Notes: generated by a model not told the origin, from the sequence alone. Shown: positions 25,333 to 34,302, counted from the first letter of the stretch. The stretch is 64,000 bases of DNA from an uncultured Treponema sp. (GCA_945877425.1 CAMCRZ010000005.1:1-64000); one strand, 5' to 3'. A program made the numbers and translations.

Positions 25333-26813
25333 TTACCTTCCTTGTTTTCGTTTTGCTGCAATTCCATTTCTTTCAGCGTTTTGCTGTTCTTTAAAATTTT
25401 TTCGTATTCAGCAGAATTTTTTGCAATTTCAAGTGCTTTGTTCAGCTGAACGTCGTAATCAAGATCGTAAATTTTTGCAGTTTCAACATTTTCTGATCTG
25501 TTGCGTATAAGTTTTCTAAGGTAAGCCGAATCGCCTGCAAGATTATATTTTTCTGCAAGTGATTTTGAAAATGCCCTGATATCATCTTCCGTAACGGTTC
25601 CTTTATTTTCCACGTATGCTTCAATTTCGCCGGAATTTAAAATTTCAACGTATGCTTTTTCTTCTTCGTCGGAAAGTTCCGGGAATGTAACTTCTACATC
25701 AGGCTCAATTCCTACTCCATCAATGTTGCTGTCGCTTGGTGAATAATATTTTGCAATCGTAAGTTTAAAGCCGTCGTTGTCAAAAAGCTGAGTAGGAACC
25801 TGAACGCTTCCTTTGCCGTAAGTTTTTTCGCCTACTAAAACAGCTTTTTTTGTATCCTTAAGTGCTCCGGCTAAAACTTCACTGGCACTTGCGCTGGCTT
25901 TGTTTACGAGAACGACTACAGGAATGTTTTTTACTTTTGTTTTTGAAGCGCTGGCTTTGTACTGTGCATTCTGATAGCTTATTCTGCTTTTTGTAGAAAC
26001 AATCATTCCTTCGTCTATAAATTTATCTGCAATGTTTACTGCTGTTGATAAAAGTCCGCCGCCGTTGTAACGCAAGTCTATAATCAGTCCTGTGTATGAA
26101 GATGATTTAAAGAAGTCTAATGCTTCCTGAATTTTAGCTGTTGTGTTAACGGAAAATTCTGTCATGCTGATGTAGCCGATGCTGTCTATCATTGCGTACT
26201 TTACTGTAATGTTTTCAATTATTTCCCTTACAAGTGTTACGTCAAATTCGTAAGTTTTTCCTCTGCGGATTGTAACCTGAACGCTTTCGCCAACTGGTCC
26301 TCTAAGTTTGTCTAAAACTTCTTCCATTGTAATTGTTGAAGTGTCTGTACCGTTGATTTTAATAATCAAGTCACCGCTTTTTATGCCTGCTTTTGCTCCC
26401 GGTGAATTTTCAATGGGCATGCTTACATTTACGTAGGCTGGATCTTCTGGTGTTGAAACAGGGCTTTTTGAAATGTAAAGTCCTACGCCGCCAAAGCTTC
26501 CTGTTGTTGTATCTGATATTGCCCTCCAGCCTGCTGTGTCTAAATAAGCTGAATAAGGATCGTCTAAGCTTTCCAACATTCCTTTTACTGCGCCCTGATA
26601 AAGTTTGTTTGCGTCTACTTCATCTACGTAATTTTCCTGAATGTAAAAGTAAAGTTCTTCGATTATGGCAAGGTACTGCTGGTCTTCTGTGGCGTTTCCG
26701 AATTTTGTATTGAATTTCTGCCCGTAACATTGATGTGTAAATGCAGTGCAAATTAAAACTGCGGCAAATATTACTGTAACTTTTTTAATGATTGATTTTA
26801 CTGATTGTTCCAT
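25329..26813 (-). CDS. C-terminal processing protease (S41)
   Basis: The 494-residue protein has an uncleaved-looking signal or anchor (residues ~10-27), an N-terminal helical domain with YVDEVDANKLYQGAVKGMLESLDDPYSAYL, a PDZ domain (~105-190, FGGVGLYI...SPGAKAGIKSGDLIIKING) and the S41 catalytic core. The Ser-Lys dyad is S309 in NKASASASEVLAG and K334 in TYGKGSVQ, 25 residues apart as expected. It acts in the periplasm. TAAAAT ends seven bases before the ATG with TTGTAA 17 bases further up, and there is no Shine-Dalgarno. It heads the operon ctpA-like, rsmE, wecG-like, AAA+ activator. Confidence 0.92.
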   Translation of the reverse strand: MEQSVKSIIKKVTVIFAAVLICTAFTHQCYGQKFNTKFGNATEDQQYLAIIEELYFYIQENYVDEVDANKLYQGAVKGMLESLDDPYSAYLDTAGWRAISDTTTGSFGGVGLYISKSPVSTPEDPAYVNVSMPIENSPGAKAGIKSGDLIIKINGTDTSTITMEEVLDKLRGPVGESVQVTIRRGKTYEFDVTLVREIIENITVKYAMIDSIGYISMTEFSVNTTAKIQEALDFFKSSSYTGLIIDLRYNGGGLLSTAVNIADKFIDEGMIVSTKSRISYQNAQYKASASKTKVKNIPVVVLVNKASASASEVLAGALKDTKKAVLVGEKTYGKGSVQVPTQLFDNDGFKLTIAKYYSPSDSNIDGVGIEPDVEVTFPELSDEEEKAYVEILNSGEIEAYVENKGTVTEDDIRAFSKSLAEKYNLAGDSAYLRKLIRNRSENVETAKIYDLDYDVQLNKALEIAKNSAEYEKILKNSKTLKEMELQQNENKEGK

Positions 26814-26820
26814 GGTGCTT

Positions 26821-26849
26821 ATTTTATTCTATTGTTGATTTTTTTACAA
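26821..26849 (-). promoter_or_regulatory. Leaderless promoter of the S41 protease gene
   Basis: On the minus strand: TTGTAA (26844-26849), 17 bases, TAAAAT (26821-26826), seven bases to the ATG at 26813. Confidence 0.55.
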
Positions 26850-26941
26850 TTACAAAGGGCGGCGGTTGCTGGAGTGACTTTTCTCGTAAAGTATGAGCTT
26901 ACTGGCAAGAACAAGGCGGCGGTATACAAACCGTCAATGTA

Positions 26942-26970
26942 TTGTTAACATTTTCTTTTTAAGTTATTCT
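26942..26970 (+). promoter_or_regulatory. Leaderless promoter of dnaX
   Basis: TTGTTA (26942-26947), 17 bases, TATTCT (26965-26970), seven bases to the ATG at 26978. There is no Shine-Dalgarno. Confidence 0.6.
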
Positions 26971-26977
26971 TTTAGCT

Positions 26978-28777
26978 ATGGCTTATGAAGTAACTGCGAC
27001 TAGAAGAAGGCCGCAAAAATTTGAAGATTTAATCGGACAGGAATTTGTTGCTGAAACTTTTAAAAATTCCATTCAGTCAAATAAAATTGCACACGCTTAT
27101 TTATTTTCAGGACCAAGAGGCTGCGGAAAAACTTCCACTGCACGTATTCTTGCAAAATCATTAAACTGCGAAAACGGTCCTACAGCTGCACCTTGCGGAA
27201 AATGTGCTGCCTGTAAGGAAATTACAGCCGGCTCTTGTCTTGACGTAATTGAAATAGACGGTGCTTCAAACACAAGCGTAAACGACGTCCGCCAGATTAA
27301 AGATGAAGTTTTGTTTCCGCCAAACAGCTGCCGTTACAAAATCTACATAATCGACGAAGTTCACATGCTTTCAAATTCAGCATTCAACGCACTTTTAAAA
27401 ACTATAGAAGAACCGCCGCCATACGCAATCTTTATATTCGCCACAACAGAACTGCAAAAAGTTCCGGCTACAATAAAAAGCCGATGCCAGCAATTTAACT
27501 TCCGCTTAATCCCAATTGAAAAAGTAAAGGAACAGCTTGCACTTGCAGCAAAAGAAATCGGCATAAAGGCAGAAGACGAAGCACTTTACTGGATAGCCAG
27601 AGAAGCAACAGGTTCAATGCGTGACAGCTACACTTTATTTGATCAGGTTGCAGCTTTCAGCGATGGTGAAATCACATTTGAAAAAATCAGGGACAAACTT
27701 GGACTTGTAGGCGTAGACCGCTTGAACGAACTTTTCGGACTTTGCACAAAAGGTGAATCAACGCAAGCCCTTCTTAAAATAGACGAATATCTCCAGAACG
27801 GCGTAAGTATTGAACAGCTTATTTCCAACTGTACGGATTACCTCAGGTCACTTCTCCTCATCAAGAATGGCGTAAAAAAAGAAGCATTGCTTGGACAAAG
27901 TGCAGAACGTTTTTCTCCGGAAGTATTGGCTGCATGGAACAACATTCAGATTGAACGGGCAGTAAGCATTTTCCTGAACTTGTACAGAGACATACGGTAT
28001 TCAATCAGTCCACGGTACGAATTTGAACTTGCCGTAAGCAGATTGTGCTGGTTAAGGGAATACGTAAGCCCTGCCGAAGTAAAGCGTGCAATTGATTTAG
28101 TAAAACCGTTGCTGAACGAAGCAGCTTACCCTAGAAAAATTACAGCGTCTTTAAATGAACAGAAAGGCCCTTTTCCTGAAGGCGGAGCTGAACCGCCTTA
28201 TCAAACAGAAGAGCTGAATGAACAGCAGGAAGGCGAACAATGGAGTAATGTCACCGAAGAAGAAAAAGCTTTTATTGACAAAGAAATAAACGGAAACCTT
28301 ACGGAATACATTTTTGCCGGAAGAAGTTTTTCTTCTCAAAGTGGTGATACAAATCAGAGTGAACCAAAAACCACAGAACAGAACAATCAGACTGAAAATT
28401 CCACAGCTGAAGTTTTGCCGAAAGAAAATGCATTTCCAAAGCAAATTGAACTTTCTGATTTAAACAAAGTGAAGGAAACTATTTCTGCGGATTTTTTTGA
28501 TTCAGAACCTATGATTGCAAATGCACTGCTCCAGACTTTTAACTGGAAACTTGAAGGCGAAAAATTAACAGCATGCACGGAAGGCTCTTACCAGAAAATG
28601 CAGCTGGCACATTCGGCTCCAAAAATAAATGAATACTTAAGCAAACTGTTCGGCAGAAGAATTTATTTTTCAGTTGAACTTGTCGTAAAGCAGACAGAAA
28701 CTGTAAAAGAAAAACTGCCTGTTCAAGTGGAAATTTTAAGAGAAACGTTTAAAGGTTCAGTTTTAGGAATGAACTGA
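26978..28777 (+). CDS. dnaX: DNA polymerase III subunit gamma/tau
   Basis: This is the clamp-loader ATPase. The 599-residue protein has the AAA+ module with Walker A GPRGCGKTS at 45-53, the zinc-binding cysteines C64, C73, C76 and C79, Walker B YIIDEVHML, the sensor FATTELQKVPATIKSRCQQF, and a C-terminal tau-like tail after a low-complexity Glu/Asn/Gln linker (~385-490). Length suggests a full tau. An A7-G run at 27874-27881 in frame A-AAA-AAA-G could slip, but it lies in the clamp-loader collar region, so I do not claim a frameshift product. It is the first gene of dnaX-ybaB-recR. Confidence 0.95.
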   Translation: MAYEVTATRRRPQKFEDLIGQEFVAETFKNSIQSNKIAHAYLFSGPRGCGKTSTARILAKSLNCENGPTAAPCGKCAACKEITAGSCLDVIEIDGASNTSVNDVRQIKDEVLFPPNSCRYKIYIIDEVHMLSNSAFNALLKTIEEPPPYAIFIFATTELQKVPATIKSRCQQFNFRLIPIEKVKEQLALAAKEIGIKAEDEALYWIAREATGSMRDSYTLFDQVAAFSDGEITFEKIRDKLGLVGVDRLNELFGLCTKGESTQALLKIDEYLQNGVSIEQLISNCTDYLRSLLLIKNGVKKEALLGQSAERFSPEVLAAWNNIQIERAVSIFLNLYRDIRYSISPRYEFELAVSRLCWLREYVSPAEVKRAIDLVKPLLNEAAYPRKITASLNEQKGPFPEGGAEPPYQTEELNEQQEGEQWSNVTEEEKAFIDKEINGNLTEYIFAGRSFSSQSGDTNQSEPKTTEQNNQTENSTAEVLPKENAFPKQIELSDLNKVKETISADFFDSEPMIANALLQTFNWKLEGEKLTACTEGSYQKMQLAHSAPKINEYLSKLFGRRIYFSVELVVKQTETVKEKLPVQVEILRETFKGSVLGMN

Positions 28778-28836
28778 TTTACGTTTTTGCTTTATAAAAA
28801 TTATATTTGAATTTATTTAATTTTACGGGAGGAATT

Positions 28837-29142
28837 ATGAATCCGTTTTCAATGTTAAAGGATATGGCTGGAATGAAAGAGCAGCTGGAAAAAGCTCAGG
28901 CTCAAATGCAGGAAATTACGGCAACCGGTTCATCTGGAGGAAATATGGTGCAGCTTACAATCAACGGTAAGTTTGAAATTGTTGACATTCACCTTGACCC
29001 AATCTGCGTAGACAATCGTGACGTTCCTATGCTTCAGGATTTGATAAAGGCAGCTCACCACGATGCAATGTATAAAATTCAGGAAGCTCTTAAAAGTCAG
29101 CTTGGACCTATGCTTGGCGGAATGAATTTTCCCGGACTCTGA
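28837..29142 (+). CDS. ybaB: YbaB/EbfC nucleoid-associated protein
   Basis: The 101-residue DNA-binding protein has the YbaB pattern: MNPFSMLKDMAGMKEQLEKAQAQMQEI, a short Gly/Ser turn, VQLTINGKFEIVDIHLDPICVD, and a C-terminal helix ending in a Gly/Met/Pro-rich tail. The ATG at 28837 is chosen because GGGAGG (28827-28832) precedes it by four bases; an earlier ATG at 28807 lacks conserved sequence. It sits between dnaX and recR, the order found in many bacteria, and is three bases from recR. A spirochaete homologue (EbfC) binds specific DNA in Borrelia. Confidence 0.93.
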   Translation: MNPFSMLKDMAGMKEQLEKAQAQMQEITATGSSGGNMVQLTINGKFEIVDIHLDPICVDNRDVPMLQDLIKAAHHDAMYKIQEALKSQLGPMLGGMNFPGL

Positions 29143-29145
29143 TTT

Positions 29146-29733
29146 ATGAACGCACTTGATGAAGTTACAGAAAGTTTTTCTCGGCTGCCTGGAATTGGAA
29201 AAAAATCTGCTGCAAGAATAGCAAATCATCTTTTAAAAACAGACCAGTCTTTTTTAAACAGGTTTGCCTCTCAGATTCAGACTTTGCAGCAAAAGATAAA
29301 GCCTTGCTCCATTTGCGGAAGCTGGACAGAAAACGACCCTTGCCCTATCTGCAGCGACACTTCAAGAGAACGCAATACGATATGCGTAGTTGAACAGCCT
29401 CAGGACGTTGCAACAATAGAAAATTCTCACGAATACAAAGGACTTTTCCACGTTTTAGGCGGAGTTATAAATCCTCTGGAAGGAATAGGACCTAACCAGA
29501 TAAGGCTTGCTTCTCTTGTAGAAAGAGTAAAAACTGAAAACATACAGGAAGTCATCCTTGCAACAAATCCCACAATCGAAGGCGACACAACTGCACTTTA
29601 CATCCAGCGTCTTCTGGCAGAATCAAATGTTAAGATAACACGTTTAGCCAGCGGACTTCCTGTTGGCGGCGATCTGGAATATGCGGACAAGCTTACACTT
29701 GCAAGAAGTTTCCGCGGAAGAATTTCCCTTTAG
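29146..29733 (+). CDS. recR: Recombination protein RecR
   Basis: RecR helps load RecA onto gapped DNA. The 195-residue protein has an N-terminal helix-hairpin-helix (FSRLPGIGKKSAARIANHL), a Cys4 zinc finger (C54, C57, C66, C69 in CSICGSWTENDPCPIC) and a Toprim domain (ICVVEQPQDVATIENSHEYKG...HVLGGVINPLEGIGP), then a C-terminal Walker-B-like tail (ITRLASGLPVGGDLEYADKLTL). Length is normal. Three bases separate it from ybaB. Confidence 0.96.
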   Translation: MNALDEVTESFSRLPGIGKKSAARIANHLLKTDQSFLNRFASQIQTLQQKIKPCSICGSWTENDPCPICSDTSRERNTICVVEQPQDVATIENSHEYKGLFHVLGGVINPLEGIGPNQIRLASLVERVKTENIQEVILATNPTIEGDTTALYIQRLLAESNVKITRLASGLPVGGDLEYADKLTLARSFRGRISL

Positions 29734-29775
29734 AACCAAGAGACTAAGCATTCAAACGATTAAACGGTTAAACAC

Positions 29776-30495
29776 CTAAACGTTTCTGTTTTTACCGGCA
29801 AGACCTGCAGCTTTAGTGAAAGTTTTTTCAATGTACTGAGCTTCTCCTTCGCTAAGTGCTGCTCTTGATAAAATTCCCTTCCAGAAATTTTCCATATCAT
29901 CTTTTCCCGTAACAGAAAAAAATCCAATCTTTTCAAGAGAACAGGAAATAACGTCAACTGTTTTAGAAAGACGCTGCTGAGTAACTGGCGTATAACCTTT
30001 TTGCTCTTTGCGGCTTGCCCTGAAAAAATGGTAGCACATTATCTGCACTGCATGACTTAAATTCAACGAACCGAATTCTTCGCTGGAAGGAATGTTTATG
30101 CCCACGTTACATTCATCAAGTTCATCATCATTTAAACCTGTGCGCTCGTTCCCGAAAACAACGGCAACTTTTCCGTTTTGATTTTCAACAAGAGAAGTAA
30201 ATTCTTCAGGAAACAAAAGCTTGCCCTTTCTCTTTTTACCTCTGCGCCTTGTTGTTGCAGCTGCAATCGTACAGTCTTTAGTTGCATCAGTTATAGAAGA
30301 ATAAAATTTTGCGTTGTCATAAATTGCTCCTGCGTGAATTGCAAGAACGTGAACTTTTTCTTCATTAATAAGATTTTTATCTGCAACAATCCTAAGCTCG
30401 TGAATTCCACAGTTAGCCATTGCCCTGCAGGCAGCTCCAATATTTCTAGGTTCATCTGGTCTTGCCAGAACAATTACAATATTATCAAGATTCAT
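29776..30495 (-). CDS. TrmJ-like tRNA/rRNA 2'-O-ribose methyltransferase (SPOUT)
   Basis: The 239-residue protein follows the TrmJ/LasT branch of SPOUT enzymes: IVLARPDEPRNIGAACRAMANCGIHELRIV at the N-terminus, VAVVFGNERTGLNDDEL for the SAM knot, and IPSSEEFGSLNLSHAVQIMCYHFF. TrmJ modifies position 32 of tRNAs. A basic loop TTRRRGKKRKGK is notable. The ATG at 30495 is preferred to a TTG at 30510, because a TATAGT box (30502-30507) ends six bases before it and overlaps the longer version; the -35 is poor. Convergent with recR. Confidence 0.82.
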   Translation of the reverse strand: MNLDNIVIVLARPDEPRNIGAACRAMANCGIHELRIVADKNLINEEKVHVLAIHAGAIYDNAKFYSSITDATKDCTIAAATTRRRGKKRKGKLLFPEEFTSLVENQNGKVAVVFGNERTGLNDDELDECNVGINIPSSEEFGSLNLSHAVQIMCYHFFRASRKEQKGYTPVTQQRLSKTVDVISCSLEKIGFFSVTGKDDMENFWKGILSRAALSEGEAQYIEKTFTKAAGLAGKNRNV

Positions 30496-30570
30496 TCTTA
30501 AACTATACAATTTTACATTCTTTTACGCTAGAATAATAAAACTTACTTAAACGTAACAAAAGGGTGATTT

Positions 30571-31257
30571 ATGCTTGAAGGAAAAAAAGCACTTATTATA
30601 GGCGGAACTGGCGGAACTGGTCTTGAAATTGCAAAACTTCTTTTAAAAGAAAATTGCAGCGTTTACATTACAGGGCGTCACTTTCCGGAAATTTTTACTA
30701 CAGAAAAATGGCAGGATTTTAAAAACAAGATTCACTTTTTCCACACAGATTTTTCCAGCCACAACTTTTCGTTTACAGAAGAATTCAACGCTTTTATAAA
30801 AGACACAAATATTTTCTGCTACTGCTTCGGGCCTTTTCTCCAGAAACCCATTCACCTTACAACTGAGAATGAATGGCGGTACCTTTCTTTTTACAACACA
30901 ACTTTTCCGGGAATTCTTCTAAGCAAGCTTCTGCCTTTTATGATTGACACCAGTTTTGGAAGGATTATTTTTTTTGGCGGCACTCGGACTGAAAGTGTTA
31001 AGGCTTACAAAACAAATGCACCTTATGCAGCATGCAAAACAGCGCTTTCTGTTTTAGTAAAATCAACAGCAGCACATTACAGCCAGCACAACATTACCTG
31101 CAACGGAATTCTTCCCGGCTTTACAGACAACCCTCCGCAAAACACAAAAGTTACAGCAAGGGAGTTTCTCGCAAGTCAGGCTCTTTACCTTTTAAAATCT
31201 TCTGAATTGAGCGGCGTACTTTTAAATGCAGACAGAGGCTGGTCACCCTTAAGCTGA
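30571..31257 (+). CDS. Short-chain dehydrogenase/reductase
   Basis: The 228-residue protein has the Rossmann glycine motif IIGGTGGTGLEIA (residues 9-21) and the catalytic Y152-x3-K156 in PYAACKTAL. The usual catalytic Ser, about 13 residues earlier, appears to be replaced (FFGGTRTES). The order and size are those of classical SDRs, which use NAD(P)H. A C-terminal LSGVLLNADRGWS resembles the usual GxxxxVDGG end. The substrate is unknown. A ribosome-binding site AGGGTGAT precedes it and TAGAAT lies upstream as a possible -10. Confidence 0.8.
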   Translation: MLEGKKALIIGGTGGTGLEIAKLLLKENCSVYITGRHFPEIFTTEKWQDFKNKIHFFHTDFSSHNFSFTEEFNAFIKDTNIFCYCFGPFLQKPIHLTTENEWRYLSFYNTTFPGILLSKLLPFMIDTSFGRIIFFGGTRTESVKAYKTNAPYAACKTALSVLVKSTAAHYSQHNITCNGILPGFTDNPPQNTKVTAREFLASQALYLLKSSELSGVLLNADRGWSPLS

Positions 31258-31463
31258 AACTTTATGGCATCACCCGCTTTTCGTGGCTTACCCTCACGGC
31301 CGGTCTTCCGCTACGCTCCAGACTTGCTGCACACCCACTACAATCGGGGCCAGGCTTTTTCCAATTCAATCCACGAGGAAAGAAAAACTGCGGAAAGTGA
31401 TTAACTTTATTGACACTTAAGAAACTTTAGTATTACACTAGTCGTTGCAAAAAGGGTTTTATT
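31258..31463 (+). promoter_or_regulatory. Intergenic region with TTGACA promoter
   Basis: The first 130 bases show no coding signal. TTGACA (31410-31415) and TATTAC (31431-31436), 15 bases apart, form a likely promoter for the following 158-residue gene, which has AAGGG before its ATG. Confidence 0.5.
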
Positions 31464-31940
31464 ATGGAAAGTTCTGCAGTTTTATCTAAACTGATTTCTT
31501 CCTATCAAAAATATTACGATGTAAAAAAATGCAATGAAATTTTTGAATCTACCGCTGAATTCCATTCCTGCAATGAACAGTATTTTCTTGTAAAAGCGGC
31601 AAAAATTTCTCAGTTTGAATCTAACGAATACGTTTTTTTTGCTCAGGAACAAAATCTTACGGCAGAAAAACTTCTCTTTCTTGATGAAAATGCATGGAAA
31701 ACCGGACTTTCAAAAGTAAAAGTTTCCTCTCATCACAGAAATTCTGACGTTACTTTAATTATAGTTGCCCAGACAATTGAACCGGAAGCTAAAAAAAAGA
31801 TACGCAGGCTTCGTCACTATAAATCTTACTGTTTCAGTTTTAAAGGCTGGAGCAGCTACAAAATTATTGCCTATGAAGTTTCTACAGAGAAAATTTTTGC
31901 AAACAAGGCAGGAAATTCTTTGAAGAAACTTTTTAATTAA
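31464..31940 (+). CDS. Hypothetical protein upstream of cstA
   Basis: The 158-residue protein has no signal peptide or membrane span. It has mixed alpha/beta character (ESNEYVFFAQEQNLTAEKLLFLDENAWKTG; NSDVTLIIVAQTIEPEAKKKIRRLRHYKSYCFSFKGWSSYKIIAYEVSTEKIFANKAG). I do not recognise a family. It has a proper ribosome-binding site and a TTGACA promoter, and its 3' end is duplicated downstream in front of cstA, so it and cstA were probably cotranscribed before and after that rearrangement. Confidence 0.6.
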   Translation: MESSAVLSKLISSYQKYYDVKKCNEIFESTAEFHSCNEQYFLVKAAKISQFESNEYVFFAQEQNLTAEKLLFLDENAWKTGLSKVKVSSHHRNSDVTLIIVAQTIEPEAKKKIRRLRHYKSYCFSFKGWSSYKIIAYEVSTEKIFANKAGNSLKKLFN

Positions 31941-32164
31941 AACGGAGGATATAAAAAATGGCATTACTTATCATTATTTCAATATTCCTTGCTTGACGCA
32001 CTGGAATATAAAAAATGACAGCATTACTTATCATTATTGCTGCAATTATGAAGTTTCTACAGAGAAAATTTTTGCAAACAGGGCAGGAAATTCTTTGAAG
32101 AAACTTTTTAATTAAAACGGAGGATATAAAAAATGACAGCATTACTTATCATTATTGCTGCAAT
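31872..32164 (+). repeat. Nested tandem duplication of the gene-end/cstA-start junction
   Basis: The 89 bases at 31872-31960 (end of the 158-residue gene, ribosome-binding site and an ATG) recur at 32047-32135 with one mismatch. The cstA start segment occurs three times: a diverged copy from 31958, a copy at 32006-32046 and the true start at 32124-32164; the last two are identical over 41 bases. The first copy has lost ACA after the ATG and stops after 12 codons (31958-31996). The second runs 27 codons into the duplicated gene end (32015-32098). Confidence 0.85.
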
Positions 32165-34169
32165 CGTGTTGCTTTTTGCCGGATACGTTTTTTACGGTTC
32201 ATGGCTCGCAAAGCAATGGGGCATTGACCCAAGAAGGGAAACACCTGCCAAAACAAAAAAAGACGGTGTTGATTACGTAGAAGCAAAGCCAGCTGTTCTT
32301 ATGGGACATCACTTTTCTTCAATCGCAGGAGCAGGTCCTATTAACGGTCCTATTATGGCAGCTGTATTCGGCTGGGTTCCTGTTTTTTTATGGTGTGTTA
32401 TAGGCGGAATTTTCTTTGGCGGACTTCAGGATTTCGGTTCACTTTTTGCTTCTATAAGACACGACGGAAAATCAGTTGGTGAAATTATTAAGGATTCTCT
32501 TGGAAAATTTGCAAAGAAGCTTTTTATTATTTTTGCTCTTTTAGTTTTAATTCTCGTTATTGCATCTTTTGTAAACGTTGTTGCAGGAACTTTTTATACT
32601 CCAAGTTCAGCAAGCGTAGAAATAACTTCATCTCAATCAGAATATATTGTTTCGCAATCTGTTACAAATGAAGACGGTTCTATAACAGAAAACACAGCAG
32701 TTCTTTCAGCAGCAGAATACATTGGCAAACTTCTTAAAGACGGAAATTCAACTGTAACTGTTTCAGAAAATGAAGGCGTACTTTCTCTTTGCGCAAAAGG
32801 AGATTCTGACGCTCAGGTAAAAAAAGCCATTTCCAATGCACTTTCACTTCTTCCGGAAAGCACTTTTTCTTCTAAAGAAATTGTTTCAGGAAAATCAGGA
32901 CTCATTACATCAACAGCCCCAACTAACAATCAGACTACAGCAATGGTTTCCATCCTCTTTATAGTTCTGGCTGTTTTCTACGGAATTATGACTAACAGAT
33001 TCGGCGTTAAAACTCTCCCTGCTACAATAATCGGAATTGCCTGTATCGTAGGAATTGTATGGCTCGGTCTTAACAAAGGTCTCATTTTAGACAGAAATGC
33101 ATGGATTATAATCATTGGTGTTTACATAGCAGTTGCTTCTCTTATTCCAGTCTGGATTATGCTTCAGCCACGTGATTACCTTTCAAGCTTCCTTCTTTAC
33201 GCTATGATTCTTATTGCTTTAGCTGGTATCTGTGTTTCAGCATTTTTCGGCAGCGCTCGTGGTGTTGGATTTAATCTTCCTGCATTTACAGGATGGCATC
33301 AGTCTATTGGAAATTTGTTCCCTACACTTTTCATTACAGTTGCCTGCGGTGCATGTTCAGGTTTCCACTCGCTTATTGCTTCAGGTACTACTTCTAAACA
33401 GCTTGATGCAGAAAGTCACGCAAAACCAATCGGTTACGGTTCAATGCTTATTGAAAGTGCTTTAGGCGTTATTGCTTTAATTTCTCTTGGCATGGTTTCC
33501 AAAGAATTTATTTCCCAGAATGATGCAGGTCTTTACGTGTTTAAAGGTTCGCCTGCTACTGCTTTCGGAAACGGTATTGCAATTATGTTCGGCAACAATG
33601 ATACTTCCGTTTACAAAACAATCAGTGCACTTCTTACTCTGGCTGTTTCTGTTTTCGCTTTAACTTCCCTTGATTCTGCTACCCGTTTAAGCCGCTTTAT
33701 GTTCAGTGAACTTTTCCTTAAAGAAGATGAACCTACATGGAAAGATGCTAAAAATCCTGTCCGCAAAGTTCTTGCAAATCCATTTTTCGGTACAACTTTA
33801 ATGGTTGTTATAGGATGTATTCTTGGCGGTCTTAAGCTTTCTGCAATATGGTCACTTTTTGGTTCTGCAAATCAACTTCTTGCCGGTATTGCTCTTCTTG
33901 CTGTTGCTGCATGGCTTGGTGAAGCTGGAAAGAACAACAAAATGTTCTTTATTCCAATGGCATTTATGCTCTGTGCTACTTTAACTCAGTTGATTTACAC
34001 TATTACGGCTAAGCTTACTGCTATGGTAAATAAAGTTCCTGATGCAATGCACTGGGGCAACTGGTTCCAGCTTTTATTTGCTTCTGCCATGGCTCTTCTT
34101 GCCATTATTCTTGTTGTTGAAGGAATAAAGACTTTCATCAAACAGGCTGGCGGTAAAAAAGCAGCTTAA
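32133..34169 (+). CDS. cstA: Carbon starvation protein CstA-family transporter
   Basis: The 678-residue inner-membrane protein has the CstA signatures: YGSWLAKQWGIDP, VLMGHHFSSIAGAGPINGPIMAAVFGWVP, GGLQDFGSLFASIRHDGKSVGE, and CGACSGFHSLIASGTTSKQL. Family members import pyruvate or peptides when carbon is scarce. About 15 hydrophobic segments are visible. Residues ~156-268 form a hydrophilic, Ser/Thr/Glu-rich insert between two membrane segments that E. coli-type members lack, probably an extracytoplasmic domain. GGAGG (32119-32123) precedes the ATG. The leader is a triplicated start region. Confidence 0.93.
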   Translation: MTALLIIIAAIVLLFAGYVFYGSWLAKQWGIDPRRETPAKTKKDGVDYVEAKPAVLMGHHFSSIAGAGPINGPIMAAVFGWVPVFLWCVIGGIFFGGLQDFGSLFASIRHDGKSVGEIIKDSLGKFAKKLFIIFALLVLILVIASFVNVVAGTFYTPSSASVEITSSQSEYIVSQSVTNEDGSITENTAVLSAAEYIGKLLKDGNSTVTVSENEGVLSLCAKGDSDAQVKKAISNALSLLPESTFSSKEIVSGKSGLITSTAPTNNQTTAMVSILFIVLAVFYGIMTNRFGVKTLPATIIGIACIVGIVWLGLNKGLILDRNAWIIIIGVYIAVASLIPVWIMLQPRDYLSSFLLYAMILIALAGICVSAFFGSARGVGFNLPAFTGWHQSIGNLFPTLFITVACGACSGFHSLIASGTTSKQLDAESHAKPIGYGSMLIESALGVIALISLGMVSKEFISQNDAGLYVFKGSPATAFGNGIAIMFGNNDTSVYKTISALLTLAVSVFALTSLDSATRLSRFMFSELFLKEDEPTWKDAKNPVRKVLANPFFGTTLMVVIGCILGGLKLSAIWSLFGSANQLLAGIALLAVAAWLGEAGKNNKMFFIPMAFMLCATLTQLIYTITAKLTAMVNKVPDAMHWGNWFQLLFASAMALLAIILVVEGIKTFIKQAGGKKAA

Positions 34170-34178
34170 CTTTTCACA

Positions 34179-34208
34179 AGGGGCTGGCGTTTCTGCAAGC
34201 CCCTCTCG
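34179..34208. repeat. Hairpin after cstA, dispersed repeat copy E
   Basis: Perfect 7-bp arms AGGGGCT (34179-34185) and AGCCCCT (34198-34204) flank a 12-base loop. The right arm continues into CCCTCTCG (34201-34208), the reverse complement of the CGAGAGGG landmark. It may act as a weak terminator of cstA. Confidence 0.5.
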
Positions 34209-34302
34209 TAAAGTAATGTCATTTTTTTTTCATTTTGAACTTGATTTTTACAGAATTTGCGTAACAATCTTTATATAACAAATTTATTTTACAGAGGTTC
34301 TT

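Noticed and set aside
27874-27881. A7-G run in dnaX as a programmed frameshift site producing a short gamma subunit
   Set aside because: The run is in the right frame for slipping (A-AAA-AAA-G), but it lies near codon 300 within the clamp-loader collar. The product would be too short for a working gamma, and I saw no supporting stem-loop.
29741-29775. Short AAACG/TTAAAC direct repeats between recR and the TrmJ-like gene, and a similar TTTAAC series at 9350-9370
   Set aside because: Units are only 6-9 bases in AT-rich sequence between convergent genes; chance is likely.
31258-31400. Possible small RNA or repeat in the gap after the SDR gene
   Set aside because: The segment is relatively GC-rich and odd in composition, but shows no clear hairpin, no landmark of the repeat family and no ORF.
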